A stretch of 64,000 bases of DNA from JACDBE01 sp963714055 (GTDB taxonomy: Bacteria; Actinomycetota; Acidimicrobiia; Spongiisociales; UBA5794), in assembly GCA_963714055.1 (NCBI GenBank), contig OY970227.1:1984001-2048000 (forward strand), read 5' to 3'. The notes under the pieces are model-generated. The model saw nothing but the letters and a program-made list of their open reading frames with translations, did not search any database and was not told where the DNA came from. How positions within the stretch are numbered: the stretch's first letter is position 1; each line of letters starts with the position of its first letter. Position numbers and translations under genes: made by a program. Below, one piece after another: positions 1 through 7,360 of this stretch.

Positions 1-277
1 AGTAGCTGAAGATCTCGGGGACGCTGACCACCGAGACCGCGGTCTCCGCCAGGTTGCCGTCGCCGATGGAGAGCGGTAGCACGTCGGGAGTGGTCCCGAT
101 GGTGCCCGACTCGTACACCAGCACCAGGTCTGGTGCATGGGTGAGCCGGGCCAGGTTGGCCGCCTCGCTGGGGAGACCGATACCGACGAAGCACACCGCG
201 CCGTTCCGCAGGTGCCGGGCGGCGGCCACCGTCATCATCTCCTCGGCGGAGTACTCGAGCAGGCGCCCTTCAGCCAA
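1..277 (-). CDS. catJ: CoA-transferase subunit B (3-oxoadipate CoA-transferase type), partial
   Basis: Only the N-terminal part is present; the gene runs off the left edge. The reverse strand reads an unbroken frame containing FVGIGLPSEAANLAR and LVYESGTIG. These are hallmarks of the beta subunit of the glutaconate/3-oxoadipate CoA-transferase family, and the Glu of YESG (about residue 56 from the TTG start) matches the family's catalytic glutamate. I take a TTG start at 277, overlapping the stop of subunit A by 8 bases; an internal ATG-ATG pair would cut into the conserved N-terminus. With subunit A it should transfer CoA from succinyl-CoA to 3-oxoadipate, the end product of the upstream hydroquinone pathway. 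Substrate is inferred from context. Confidence 0.8.
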   Translation of the reverse strand, partial: MAEGRLLEYSAEEMMTVAAARHLRNGAVCFVGIGLPSEAANLARLTHAPDLVLVYESGTIGTTPDVLPLSIGDGNLAETAVSVVSVPEIFSY

Positions 278-1145
278 CGGAGCCGCCCTGGAGCTGTCTC
301 ACCCGACGCAGCCTCGCCAGGTACCCGTCGTGGTCGACGGTGCCGAAGACGTGGTCGGCGATCCACCGGTCGAACCGGTCGCGGTCGACTGAGATGGCAT
401 CCCACTCCAGGTAGAAGCGGTTGTCACGGGACGAGTAGCCGAGGGCGTAGGAGGGGTGACAACCCCCGGGTACCGGCGCCACTGCCGTCACCACCCAGGA
501 CGGGAGCACCGTGTGGTTCGGGCCGCGGGGCTCGAGCTCGTCGACGACCTCCTCGACGGTGACGATCGAGCGCTTCGCCGCCAGGACGGCTTCCCGCTGC
601 ACACCAGTGATGCCCCAGAGGGCGACGTTCCCGGCGCGATCGGCCTGCTGGGCGTGGATGATGGTGACATCGGGAGCCAGCGCCGCCACCGCCGCCAGCT
701 CCTCGCCGGTGAACGGACAGGTGAGGGTGGCGATGGTCTTGGTGGCTTCGACCAGGTCGGTGCCGATGTAGGCCCGCAAGACCCCGAAGGGGAGACCGGC
801 GGCGCCGGCCGTGTAGCGCGCCGCCATGCCGGCATGGCTGTGCTCCTCGATCTCGATCTCATGGGGGTAGCCATGTTCCACGGCGTCGCGGAAGCGATGG
901 AGCGAACCGACCCCCGGGTTTCCGCCCCACGAGAAGACGAGCTTGCGGACGCAGCCGGTGCCGATCATCTGGTCGTACACCACGTCCGGGGTCAGCCGGC
1001 ACACGGTGAGGTCGCGCCGGCCTTGACGGATGATCTCGTGACCGGCGGCGTGGGGGATGAGGTGGGTGAACCCCTCCATGGCCACCGTGTCGCCGTCGTG
1101 CACCAGCTGAGCGACCGCTTCGCGGAGGGTGGTGATCTCGGCCAC
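270..1145 (-). CDS. catI: CoA-transferase subunit A (3-oxoadipate CoA-transferase type)
   Basis: About 291 aa, the usual length for GctA/CatI-type alpha subunits. Recognisable stretches are DGDTVAMEGFTHLIPHAAGHE near the N-terminus, FSWGGNPGVGSLHRFRDA, and the C-terminal HPSYALGYSSRDNRFYLEWD. These resemble CatI of the beta-ketoadipate pathway more than the steroid IpdA enzymes. The GTG at 1145 is chosen because GAGAGG sits six bases upstream; a TTG two codons earlier is possible. It lies 2 bases after the aldehyde dehydrogenase stop and overlaps subunit B, so the two subunits are translationally coupled in the hydroquinone operon. The catalytic Glu resides in subunit B. Confidence 0.85.
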   Translation of the reverse strand: MAEITTLREAVAQLVHDGDTVAMEGFTHLIPHAAGHEIIRQGRRDLTVCRLTPDVVYDQMIGTGCVRKLVFSWGGNPGVGSLHRFRDAVEHGYPHEIEIEEHSHAGMAARYTAGAAGLPFGVLRAYIGTDLVEATKTIATLTCPFTGEELAAVAALAPDVTIIHAQQADRAGNVALWGITGVQREAVLAAKRSIVTVEEVVDELEPRGPNHTVLPSWVVTAVAPVPGGCHPSYALGYSSRDNRFYLEWDAISVDRDRFDRWIADHVFGTVDHDGYLARLRRVRQLQGGSVG

Positions 1146-1147
1146 GG

Positions 1148-2614
1148 TCAACCTCTCGGGTACCAGATCGGGAGCTGGGCGTCGACGTTGACCCACACCG
1201 ATCGGGCCTCGGTGTACTCGGCCATCGCCTCGAATCCCATCTCGCGCCCGTACCCGGACTGCCCGATGCCGCCGAAGGGCGATCCCGGGTTGATCCGCTT
1301 GTACGAGTTGACCCACACCATCCCGGCCCGGATCTCCCGGGCCACGCGGTGCGCCCGGGAGAGGTCGGAGGTCCACAGCCCGCCGCCGAGCCCGTACTCG
1401 ACGTCGTTGGCGATCGCCACCGCCTCGTCGTCGGTGCTGAACGTGGTCACCGTGACGAACGGCCCGAACACCTCCTCGCGGCACACCCGGTGCCCGGGCT
1501 CGGCTCGAACCACCGTGGGCAGGACGTAGCAGCCGTTCGCCAGCGCCGGGTCGTTCGGTGCCGTGCCCCCGGTGAGCACCTCGCCTCCCTCGTCGACGGC
1601 GACCTTCACGTAGGACAGCACCCGGTCGCGGTGGTCGGGGGAGGTGAGCGGGCCCATCTCGGTGGCGGTGTCGAGCGGGTCGCCGAGCCGGATCGAGCCG
1701 GAGAGTTCGACGAAGCGGTCGAGGAACTCGTCGGCGATGGCGGTGTGCAGGAGGAGCCGGGAGCCGGCGATGCACGCCTGGCCCTGGTTGTGGTAGATGG
1801 CGAAGGCGGCTCCGTTGACCGCCCGCTCGAGGTCGGCGTCGGCGAACACGATGTTCGCCCCCTTGCCTCCCAGCTCGAGTTGGAGCCTCTTCAGGTTGCC
1901 TGCCGAAGCCTCGACCACAGACCGCCCGGTCGCCGTCGACCCGGTGAACGACACCTTGGCGATACCGGGATGCTCGGCGATCCTCGCACCGGCGGTGCGG
2001 CCGGGACCGGGGACCATGTTGACCACGCCCGGCGGGAACCCGACCTCGTCGGCGAGCTCGGCGACCCTGAGCGAGCTGAGCGGGGTGAGCTCGGCCGGCT
2101 TGTAGACCACCGTGTTGCCCGCCGCCAGCGCCGGGCCCAGCTTCCAACTGGTGAACATCAGCGGGAAGTTCCAGGGCACGATCTGCCCGACCACGCCGAC
2201 CGGTTGACGGAGCACGTAGTTGAGGAAGCCGGCCTCCACCGGCGGGACGGTGCCCTGGTGCTTGTCGGCCATCCCCCCGAAGTAGCGGAAGGTCGCCGCG
2301 GTGCGAGGCACGTCCAACCGGCTCGAGTCGCGTATTGGATGGCCGGTGTCGAGCGACTCGAGTCGGGCCAGCTCGTCTGCGTGGTCCTCGACGGCGGTCG
2401 CCAGGTCGAGCAGTAGCCGACCGCGATCCATCGCCGCCATGGCCGACCAGGCGGGCAGGGCCTCCGTGGCGGCGGCGACGGCGCGGTCGACGTCCTCGAC
2501 GCCTGCTGCGGCGACGTCGGCCAGCTTGGATCCGTCGTGCGGGTTGAAGCTCTCGTGCGTCGTGCCGGAGAGGGCGTCGACGAACTCACCACCGATGTAG
2601 AGCTTGTCCTGCAT
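1148..2614 (-). CDS. hapE: aldehyde dehydrogenase, probable 4-hydroxymuconic semialdehyde dehydrogenase
   Basis: A full-length (about 488 aa) NAD(P)-dependent aldehyde dehydrogenase. Visible motifs are the cofactor segment PWNFPLMFTSWKLGPALAAG, the general-base Glu in LELGGKGANIVF, and the catalytic Cys in NQGQACIAGSR. Its position directly after the hydroquinone dioxygenase subunits and before the CoA-transferase matches the order of known hap/pnp clusters, where this enzyme oxidises 4-hydroxymuconic semialdehyde to maleylacetate. Without that context it could only be called an ALDH of the betaine-aldehyde type. The start is GTG 2617 or ATG 2614, with no clear Shine-Dalgarno for either. A maleylacetate reductase, the next enzyme, is not in the window. 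Confidence 0.8.
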   Translation of the reverse strand: MQDKLYIGGEFVDALSGTTHESFNPHDGSKLADVAAAGVEDVDRAVAAATEALPAWSAMAAMDRGRLLLDLATAVEDHADELARLESLDTGHPIRDSSRLDVPRTAATFRYFGGMADKHQGTVPPVEAGFLNYVLRQPVGVVGQIVPWNFPLMFTSWKLGPALAAGNTVVYKPAELTPLSSLRVAELADEVGFPPGVVNMVPGPGRTAGARIAEHPGIAKVSFTGSTATGRSVVEASAGNLKRLQLELGGKGANIVFADADLERAVNGAAFAIYHNQGQACIAGSRLLLHTAIADEFLDRFVELSGSIRLGDPLDTATEMGPLTSPDHRDRVLSYVKVAVDEGGEVLTGGTAPNDPALANGCYVLPTVVRAEPGHRVCREEVFGPFVTVTTFSTDDEAVAIANDVEYGLGGGLWTSDLSRAHRVAREIRAGMVWVNSYKRINPGSPFGGIGQSGYGREMGFEAMAEYTEARSVWVNVDAQLPIWYPRG

Positions 2615-2694
2615 CACACCGGCGATGACCGGTCGGGTCGCTCCGGGCGGGGTGGCGCCGTCATCGCCACGGCCCTCCGGGGGCGCCGGTCATC

Positions 2695-3684
2695 TCAGAA
2701 CTCGGCCGGGTAGGTGGGCATCTGCCCAGTCGAGATGAGCTCGGGCAGCGCCCCGTCGGCGTTCTCCCAGACCAGCAGCATCGACCGCTTGCGGGCGTAG
2801 CCCTGGTGGCGGATGTCCGCCGGCATGGCGGCGACGTCACCCGGACGCATCACGACCTTGGCCCGCACCGCCCCGCTCTCGCGGTCCTCCACGTCCCAAC
2901 GGATCTCGTCCGAGAGCTGGAAGAACCACTCGACCCGGTCGTTGCCGTGGATGATCGGGAGGATGTACTCCTCGGTGGTGGGGCAGAAGAGGCTGTCCTT
3001 GCACACCGAAACCACCGACGGGTTCCAGGTCACGTCCGAGCGGGACAGGTAGGCGAACAGGCTGAATGCCCGGACCTCGTCTTCGAATCCGGGCTCGGCG
3101 ATGACCTCGGGCTCTTCCTGGGACACGTCCTTGAAGTGCTCGTTCACCGGGAAACCGACGTCGTCGCTGCGGATCTGCTCGTCGCCGACGCAGCCGACCA
3201 TGCGACTGGCGGTGACCCGGTGCCGGCCGGTGGCGCGCCGGTTGTCCCCGTTCTTGTTCCCGAAGGCGGAACCGGTCTCCCGGGGAGCAGCGAACGGATC
3301 GAAGGTCGAGTTGGTCCAGTCGTCGAGCATCTCGATGAACGTCGCCTTGATGTCCGGGGTCTCGAAGTTCTCCACATGGTCGAGCTCGGCCTTGCGGTAC
3401 GAGTCGTTGTAACGCCCGGCGAACAGGTCGACGTTGCCGTAGTGGTTCACCGTCCCGATGACGCCGTCGAAGTTGACGATGCCGTAGAAGAACTCCCAAG
3501 CCACGTCACGCTGCAGTGCCCGGAGGAAGGCGTCGGCCGACAGCACGTGGCTCCCGGTCGGCCAGGTGATGTACACGAAGTACTCGTCACGGCGGAAGTG
3601 GAACTCCCCCAGGCTGAAGTCGCGGTAGCCCTGCTCGTTGGGCTCGCCGGCGAGGACCTGTGGTGCGTCCTGCAGAGCGGTCAT
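2695..3684 (-). CDS. hapD: hydroquinone 1,2-dioxygenase large subunit
   Basis: 329 aa, close to the roughly 340 aa of HapD/PnpD. The protein belongs to the two-component Fe(II) hydroquinone dioxygenases, which cleave hydroquinone to 4-hydroxymuconic semialdehyde. The C-terminal cupin shows GDVAAMPADIRHQGYARKR and MLLVWENADG, a combination I recognise from HapD/PnpD. Candidate iron ligands are His246 and Asn248 in PIIHGND and His293 in RHQGY; published PnpD uses a His/Asn/His triad, but my alignment is by eye. GGGAGG precedes the ATG. The small-subunit gene lies 19 bases upstream, as expected for an alpha2beta2 enzyme. Confidence 0.85.
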   Translation of the reverse strand: MTALQDAPQVLAGEPNEQGYRDFSLGEFHFRRDEYFVYITWPTGSHVLSADAFLRALQRDVAWEFFYGIVNFDGVIGTVNHYGNVDLFAGRYNDSYRKAELDHVENFETPDIKATFIEMLDDWTNSTFDPFAAPRETGSAFGNKNGDNRRATGRHRVTASRMVGCVGDEQIRSDDVGFPVNEHFKDVSQEEPEVIAEPGFEDEVRAFSLFAYLSRSDVTWNPSVVSVCKDSLFCPTTEEYILPIIHGNDRVEWFFQLSDEIRWDVEDRESGAVRAKVVMRPGDVAAMPADIRHQGYARKRSMLLVWENADGALPELISTGQMPTYPAEF

Positions 3685-3703
3685 GTCTCGTGCCTCCCTG
3701 GCT

Positions 3704-4204
3704 TCAGATGGTGGTTATGCAGATCTCGGACCAGCGCTCGATGCTGTCCGGGCTCCGGATCGACTGGAGCACGACCACCGCCGGGCGATCGGCGTGGAAC
3801 TGGTAGGCACGGTCGGCGGGCAGCAGAGCCATGTGGCCCTTCTTCGCCTTGATGACCCCCATCGGTTGCCCGGCGGGTTCGCCCTCGATGGCCCGCGAGC
3901 CCTGGTCATCGGTCTGGTGGTGGGCCCGAGGGTCGTCGAGCGTGCTCAGCCGCACCTCGACGTCCCCGTCCATCACCAGGGCGAACTCGTCGTGCGGGGC
4001 GGTACGCCACTCCGACGTCCCCTCCGCCCTGATCGCCTCCAACGTGTACTCGCGGTTCAGGCCGACGATGACCTTCTCCCACGGTTCTGAAGTCGAGGCC
4101 ACCTCGTACACGTTGGAGAAGGCGAAGTGCTTGGGGTCGTCGTCGACCACCTCGATGCCCCCCTTCTCCCAGTGATCGAGGGAGCCGAACCTGGTTTCGT
4201 TCAC
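3704..4204 (-). CDS. hapC: hydroquinone 1,2-dioxygenase small subunit
   Basis: About 166 aa, matching HapC/PnpC (roughly 160-170 aa). Recognisable segments are NREYTLEAIRAEGTS, HDEFALVMDGDVEVRL and KKGHMALLPADRAYQF, typical of the non-catalytic cupin subunit. I choose GTG 4204 over the upstream in-frame ATG 4216 because GGAGG lies between them, 4-5 bases before the GTG. It is the first gene of the operon, with a good promoter 65-95 bases upstream, and it diverges from a YceI-family gene. Confidence 0.85.
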   Translation of the reverse strand: MNETRFGSLDHWEKGGIEVVDDDPKHFAFSNVYEVASTSEPWEKVIVGLNREYTLEAIRAEGTSEWRTAPHDEFALVMDGDVEVRLSTLDDPRAHHQTDDQGSRAIEGEPAGQPMGVIKAKKGHMALLPADRAYQFHADRPAVVVLQSIRSPDSIERWSEICITTI

Positions 4205-4268
4205 GGGTCCTCCCACCGACGATGCGACGATCTGTGCGCTGTGCGAACTCGCGTCCGACTGTCGAACC

Positions 4269-4298
4269 AGGGTATCGCCGGCCGCTCGACGGTGTCAA
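4269..4298 (-). promoter_or_regulatory. housekeeping-type promoter of the hydroquinone operon
   Basis: On the reverse strand TTGACA (4298-4293), an 18-base spacer, then TACCCT (4274-4269). The -35 is a perfect consensus and the -10 fits the TANNNT pattern. It is correctly oriented 65 bases upstream of hapC. No operator was recognised. Confidence 0.55.
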
Positions 4299-4402
4299 CC
4301 GGCCGTCGGATACGCTCTTTGACCGTTCGCCCGGTTGGACTGTACGCTCTTCGCACAGTCCGCCGCTGTGCGCACGCCATCCCCCCCCGAGGAGGCTCCG
4401 TC

Positions 4403-4963
4403 ATGACCGGAACTCGCACGCTGGACGGCAGGGAAGTCCCGGTGGCCGGGCGCTGGGTGTTCGACCCCGATCACACCGTCATGGGCTTCCTCGCCAGGCA
4501 CATGGTCTTCACCAAGGTCAGGGGCCGCTGCAACGAGTTCACCGGGTCGATCACCATCGGTGAGCGGCTCGAGGACTCGACGGTGGAGGCGACGATCGAC
4601 GCGGCGTCCATCTCCACGGCCGTCGACGCCCGCGACGAGCACCTCAGGTCGGCCGACTTCCTCGACGTCGAGAACCACCCGTACATCACGTTCCGGAGCA
4701 CCGGGGTCGACCTGGCCGGCTCCAAGCTGACCGGCGACCTCACCGTCAGGGACATCACCCGTCCGGTCACCCTGGCCTTCACCTACGAGGGCACCGCCGA
4801 CTACCCGTGGGGCGGCAGCCGGACGATGTTCACCGCCAACACCGAGCTCACCCGCAAGGACTGGGACATGACCTGGAACGTCCCTCTGGAGACCGGCGGT
4901 CTGCTGGTGTCGGAGAAGGTCACGCTCGAGCTCGAGGTGCAGGCGATCCTCGAGGAGGAGTGA
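4403..4963 (+). CDS. YceI family protein
   Basis: 186 aa with the YceI lipocalin-like beta-barrel pattern: WVFDPDHTVMGFLARHMV at the N-terminus, then SISTAVDARDEHLRSADFLD and GDLTVRDITRPVTLAF. Family members bind isoprenoid quinones or other polyprenyl lipids. No signal peptide is evident, so it is probably cytoplasmic, unlike E. coli YceI. The ATG at 4403 follows CGAGGAGG at ideal spacing. It diverges from the hydroquinone operon; a shared role such as quinone or aromatic binding is speculative. Confidence 0.85.
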   Translation: MTGTRTLDGREVPVAGRWVFDPDHTVMGFLARHMVFTKVRGRCNEFTGSITIGERLEDSTVEATIDAASISTAVDARDEHLRSADFLDVENHPYITFRSTGVDLAGSKLTGDLTVRDITRPVTLAFTYEGTADYPWGGSRTMFTANTELTRKDWDMTWNVPLETGGLLVSEKVTLELEVQAILEEE

Positions 4964-5256
4964 GCCCGGTCGGGCGACGGGCGTCGAGGTCGGTCGAAGC
5001 TCGTCGGTGATCCTGGGCGGCACGGCTCACTTCGACAGCCAGACCTGATCTCGAGGTTGCCGTGGTCCTCGACCGTCGGGCGACTCGCCCAGGTCGATCT
5101 GCTCACCGGGCTCCTGCCCGCGGGCCGGTTAGCCCGACCCAGGGTTCGTCGACGAGGTGCGCTCACAGGAGATTCCCAGCTGGTGCGCAGCGCACGGCCA
5201 GCGGCAGCGGAGATGATTTGGGGATCGACCATCCTGTGACGATGAGAGGAGACGAC

Positions 5257-6033
5257 ATGCTCGACACGGAGACGGAGCCGGCACCGACGTCCACCCGGCG
5301 GCGGCCGTGGAGGTGGATCGCCCTCGGGGCGGTCCTCCTCATCGTCGTGGTCGCTGGTGCCGTCGTGTGGTTCTTCAGCGGCGACGCCCCTGACCAGGCC
5401 GACCTCGGCGAGACGGCCTCCGCGGTGACGGTGTCTCCGACCACCGCCGGCGAGGTCCCGGCGGCGACCGCCGAGGGGATCGAAGGAACCTGGACCGTCG
5501 ACACCTCGGTCGGTGAGTTCTCGGTCACCGAGAACACCACGGCGACGTTCGTCGGCTTCCGGATCGAGGAGGAGTTGGCCAACATCGGGTCCGCCACCGC
5601 CGTCGGCCGCACGCCCGGCGTCTCCGGGAGCGTGGTCATCGAGGGGACCTCGATGACGTCGGCCGAGTTCACCGTCGACCTCACCGCCATCGTCAGCGAC
5701 GAGTCCCGCCGTGACAGCCGTATCCAGGAAGCCCTCGGCACCGACGCCAACCCCGAGGCGACCTTCGTGCTCACCGAGCCGGTCGACTTCGGCGAGGCCG
5801 CCGCCGACGGTGAGACCGTTACGGTGACCGCCACCGGCGAGTTGACCATCAACGGTGTCACCAACCAGGTCGAGATACCGTTGGAGGCACAGCTGGTCGA
5901 CGGGATGATCCTGGTCGTCGGCTCCACCGACATCGTCTTCGCCGACTACGCCGTGGCGGTCCCCACCGCACCGATGGTGCTGTCGGTGGAAGATCACGGT
6001 GTCCTCGAGGTGCAGCTGTGGCTGTCCAGATGA
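5257..6033 (+). CDS. membrane-anchored YceI family protein
   Basis: 258 aa. A basic N-terminus (RRRPWR) is followed by one transmembrane helix (about residues 19-41, IALGAVLLIVVVAGAVVWFF), a Thr/Ala-rich linker, then a YceI domain (GTWTVDTSVGEFSV, DLTAIVSDESRRDSRI, GELTINGVTNQVEIPL). It is probably an extracytoplasmic lipid-binding lipocalin. AGAGGAG precedes the ATG at 5257. The 293 bases between the two YceI genes hold no convincing gene. A strong hairpin follows the stop. The two YceI genes look like an ancient duplication with different localisation. Confidence 0.8.
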   Translation: MLDTETEPAPTSTRRRPWRWIALGAVLLIVVVAGAVVWFFSGDAPDQADLGETASAVTVSPTTAGEVPAATAEGIEGTWTVDTSVGEFSVTENTTATFVGFRIEEELANIGSATAVGRTPGVSGSVVIEGTSMTSAEFTVDLTAIVSDESRRDSRIQEALGTDANPEATFVLTEPVDFGEAAADGETVTVTATGELTINGVTNQVEIPLEAQLVDGMILVVGSTDIVFADYAVAVPTAPMVLSVEDHGVLEVQLWLSR

Positions 6034-6057
6034 CCTGATCCTGAGTTTCGGCATCCG

Positions 6058-6084
6058 ACGAGCGGGCCTCCATGGCCCGCTCGT
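6058..6084 (+). terminator. hairpin after YceI gene
   Basis: Perfect 11-bp inverted repeat ACGAGCGGGCC / GGCCCGCTCGT with a 5-base loop, 24 bases after the stop at 6033. There is no T-run, so it may be a non-canonical terminator or a 3'-end stabiliser. Confidence 0.55.
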
Positions 6085-6191
6085 TGCGCGTCCGGGCCGG
6101 CCTCTGATGGAGTTGTACGACGGTTGTGAGGATTCTCGGAGGTGGGCGCCCGATCCTGATAGGCAGGCATCCGCTACACGAGGAGGTCCCG

Positions 6192-6491
6192 ATGCCGGAC
6201 GAGAAGAAGCGATCGGTGAAGCCCTGGGCGGTGGCGGGAGCGCTCGCCATCGCCCTCGGGCTGACCGCGGTCCTGGGTACCGCCACCGAGGCACCAGCTC
6301 AGGAGGACACGACGACCACGGCGGTCGAGGCCCCGGACGACACGACCGAGACGACGGTCACCCCCGACGACACGACGGGTGACACCGGCCGGGACGGTCG
6401 AGAGGGTGGCCCTGACTGTGATCGGGACGGCGCCGACGAAGGCACAGACGATCAGGGAACGACGGGAGAGGAGTCCAGCACCGACGTCTGA
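6192..6491 (+). CDS. small exported Asp/Thr-rich protein, unknown function
   Basis: 99 aa. A Lys/Arg N-terminus (KKR) is followed by a hydrophobic stretch WAVAGALAIALGLTAVLG and a likely signal-peptidase site near APAQ. The remainder is low complexity and acidic, rich in Thr, Asp and Gly. AGGAGG sits just upstream of the ATG, and an intrinsic terminator follows. No family was recognised. It lies between the YceI genes and the two-component system and may be part of the cell-envelope stress set. Confidence 0.6.
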   Translation: MPDEKKRSVKPWAVAGALAIALGLTAVLGTATEAPAQEDTTTTAVEAPDDTTETTVTPDDTTGDTGRDGREGGPDCDRDGADEGTDDQGTTGEESSTDV

Positions 6492-6529
6492 AGCCGGCTA
6501 CGCCGGGCAATCGACCAGCAAGGAGGAGA

Positions 6530-6560
6530 GACGGGCCTGGAGTGATCCAGGCCCGTCTTT
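6530..6560 (+). terminator. intrinsic terminator
   Basis: Perfect 12-bp stem GACGGGCCTGGA / TCCAGGCCCGTC with a GTGA loop, ending in TTT. It follows the small exported protein and isolates the downstream regulator operon. Confidence 0.8.
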
Positions 6561-6603
6561 CGATGCCGCCCCTTCCACGAGGCGGTCAGCTGCCGATCGA
6601 AGT

Positions 6604-6649
6604 GCTCCCAGGCAGCTCACAGGGAGCTCCCAGGTTGGCGACCTACGCT
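6604..6649 (+). promoter_or_regulatory. triple 11-bp direct repeat plus -10 of the two-component operon
   Basis: Three head-to-tail 11-bp units, GCTCCCAGGCA, GCTCACAGGGA and GCTCCCAGGTT, run without gap from 6604 to 6636. Eleven-bp direct repeats are the usual binding pattern of OmpR/PhoB-type regulators, such as the one encoded immediately downstream. TACGCT (6644-6649) would be the -10 and lies 9 bases before the ATG, which has no Shine-Dalgarno, suggesting a leaderless transcript. Autoregulation is inferred. Confidence 0.65.
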
Positions 6650-6658
6650 GCTCGGCAG

Positions 6659-7360
6659 ATGAACGATCGCCAAGAACCCCGAGCCTCGATCCTGGTCGTC
6701 GACGACGAGGAAGGCCTGGCCGACCTGGTGGCGAGTGCCCTCCGGTTCGCCGGCTACGAGGCGCACACCGAAGGCAACGGCTACGACGCCCTGCGACGGA
6801 TCCAATCGGACCGGCCCGACCTGGTGGTGCTCGACGTCAGCATGCCCGAGCTCGACGGCTTCGAGGTGTGCCGCCGCATCCGCCGCGACGGCATCCAGAC
6901 CCCGGTCATCTTCCTGACCGCCCGCGACGACATCGACGACCTCCGCACCGGGTTCCGCCAGGGCGGAGACGACTACCTCACCAAGCCGTTCAGCCTCGAG
7001 GAGCTCGGGTTGCGTATCGAGGCCCTGCTGCGGCGGTCACAGGGGGCGGCACCGTCGGCCCGGATCACCGTCGGCGACGTGACGCTCGACGAGGACGCCC
7101 ACCTGGTCACCAGAGATGGTGTCGGCGTGGACCTGTCGCCCACCGAGTTCCGGCTCCTCCGGTTCCTGCTCATCAACCGGGGCAAGGTGATGTCCAAGGG
7201 GCAGATCGTCGACAACGTCTGGGAGTACGACTTCGACGGGCGCTATGGCGTGGTCGAGACCTATGTCTCGTACCTGCGCAAGAAGCTGGGTGACGACGAC
7301 GGGTCGTTGATCCAAACGGTTCGGGGTGTCGGTTACGTCGTCCGCCGCGCTACAGGCTGA
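6659..7360 (+). CDS. OmpR/PhoB-family response regulator
   Basis: 233 aa. A receiver domain (about 10-122) carries the acidic pair VVDDEE, phospho-acceptor Asp59 in VVLDVSMPE and the conserved Lys in YLTKPF. A winged-helix DNA-binding domain (about 140-230) shows LSPTEFRLLRFLL and the terminal VRGVGYVVR. ATG 6659 is chosen because it places the receiver start normally; an in-frame upstream start would add nonconserved sequence. The stop overlaps the histidine kinase start by one base. The tandem repeat immediately upstream is probably its own target. Confidence 0.92.
   Translation: MNDRQEPRASILVVDDEEGLADLVASALRFAGYEAHTEGNGYDALRRIQSDRPDLVVLDVSMPELDGFEVCRRIRRDGIQTPVIFLTARDDIDDLRTGFRQGGDDYLTKPFSLEELGLRIEALLRRSQGAAPSARITVGDVTLDEDAHLVTRDGVGVDLSPTEFRLLRFLLINRGKVMSKGQIVDNVWEYDFDGRYGVVETYVSYLRKKLGDDDGSLIQTVRGVGYVVRRATG

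Noticed and set aside
270..1145. IpdA/IpdB steroid-ring CoA-hydrolase assignment for the CoA-transferase pair
   Set aside because: Subunit A sequence follows CatI/GctA, and subunit B keeps the catalytic YESG glutamate; the operon is hydroquinone-type.
1349..2416. A 355-codon plus-strand frame opposite the aldehyde dehydrogenase
   Set aside because: Antisense shadow; the ALDH catalytic motifs lie on the other strand.
4801..6294. A 497-codon open frame on the minus strand opposite the second YceI gene
   Set aside because: Arg/Gly/Ser-rich composition typical of antisense reading in high-GC DNA; the plus-strand frame has a recognisable TM plus YceI domain with a Shine-Dalgarno.
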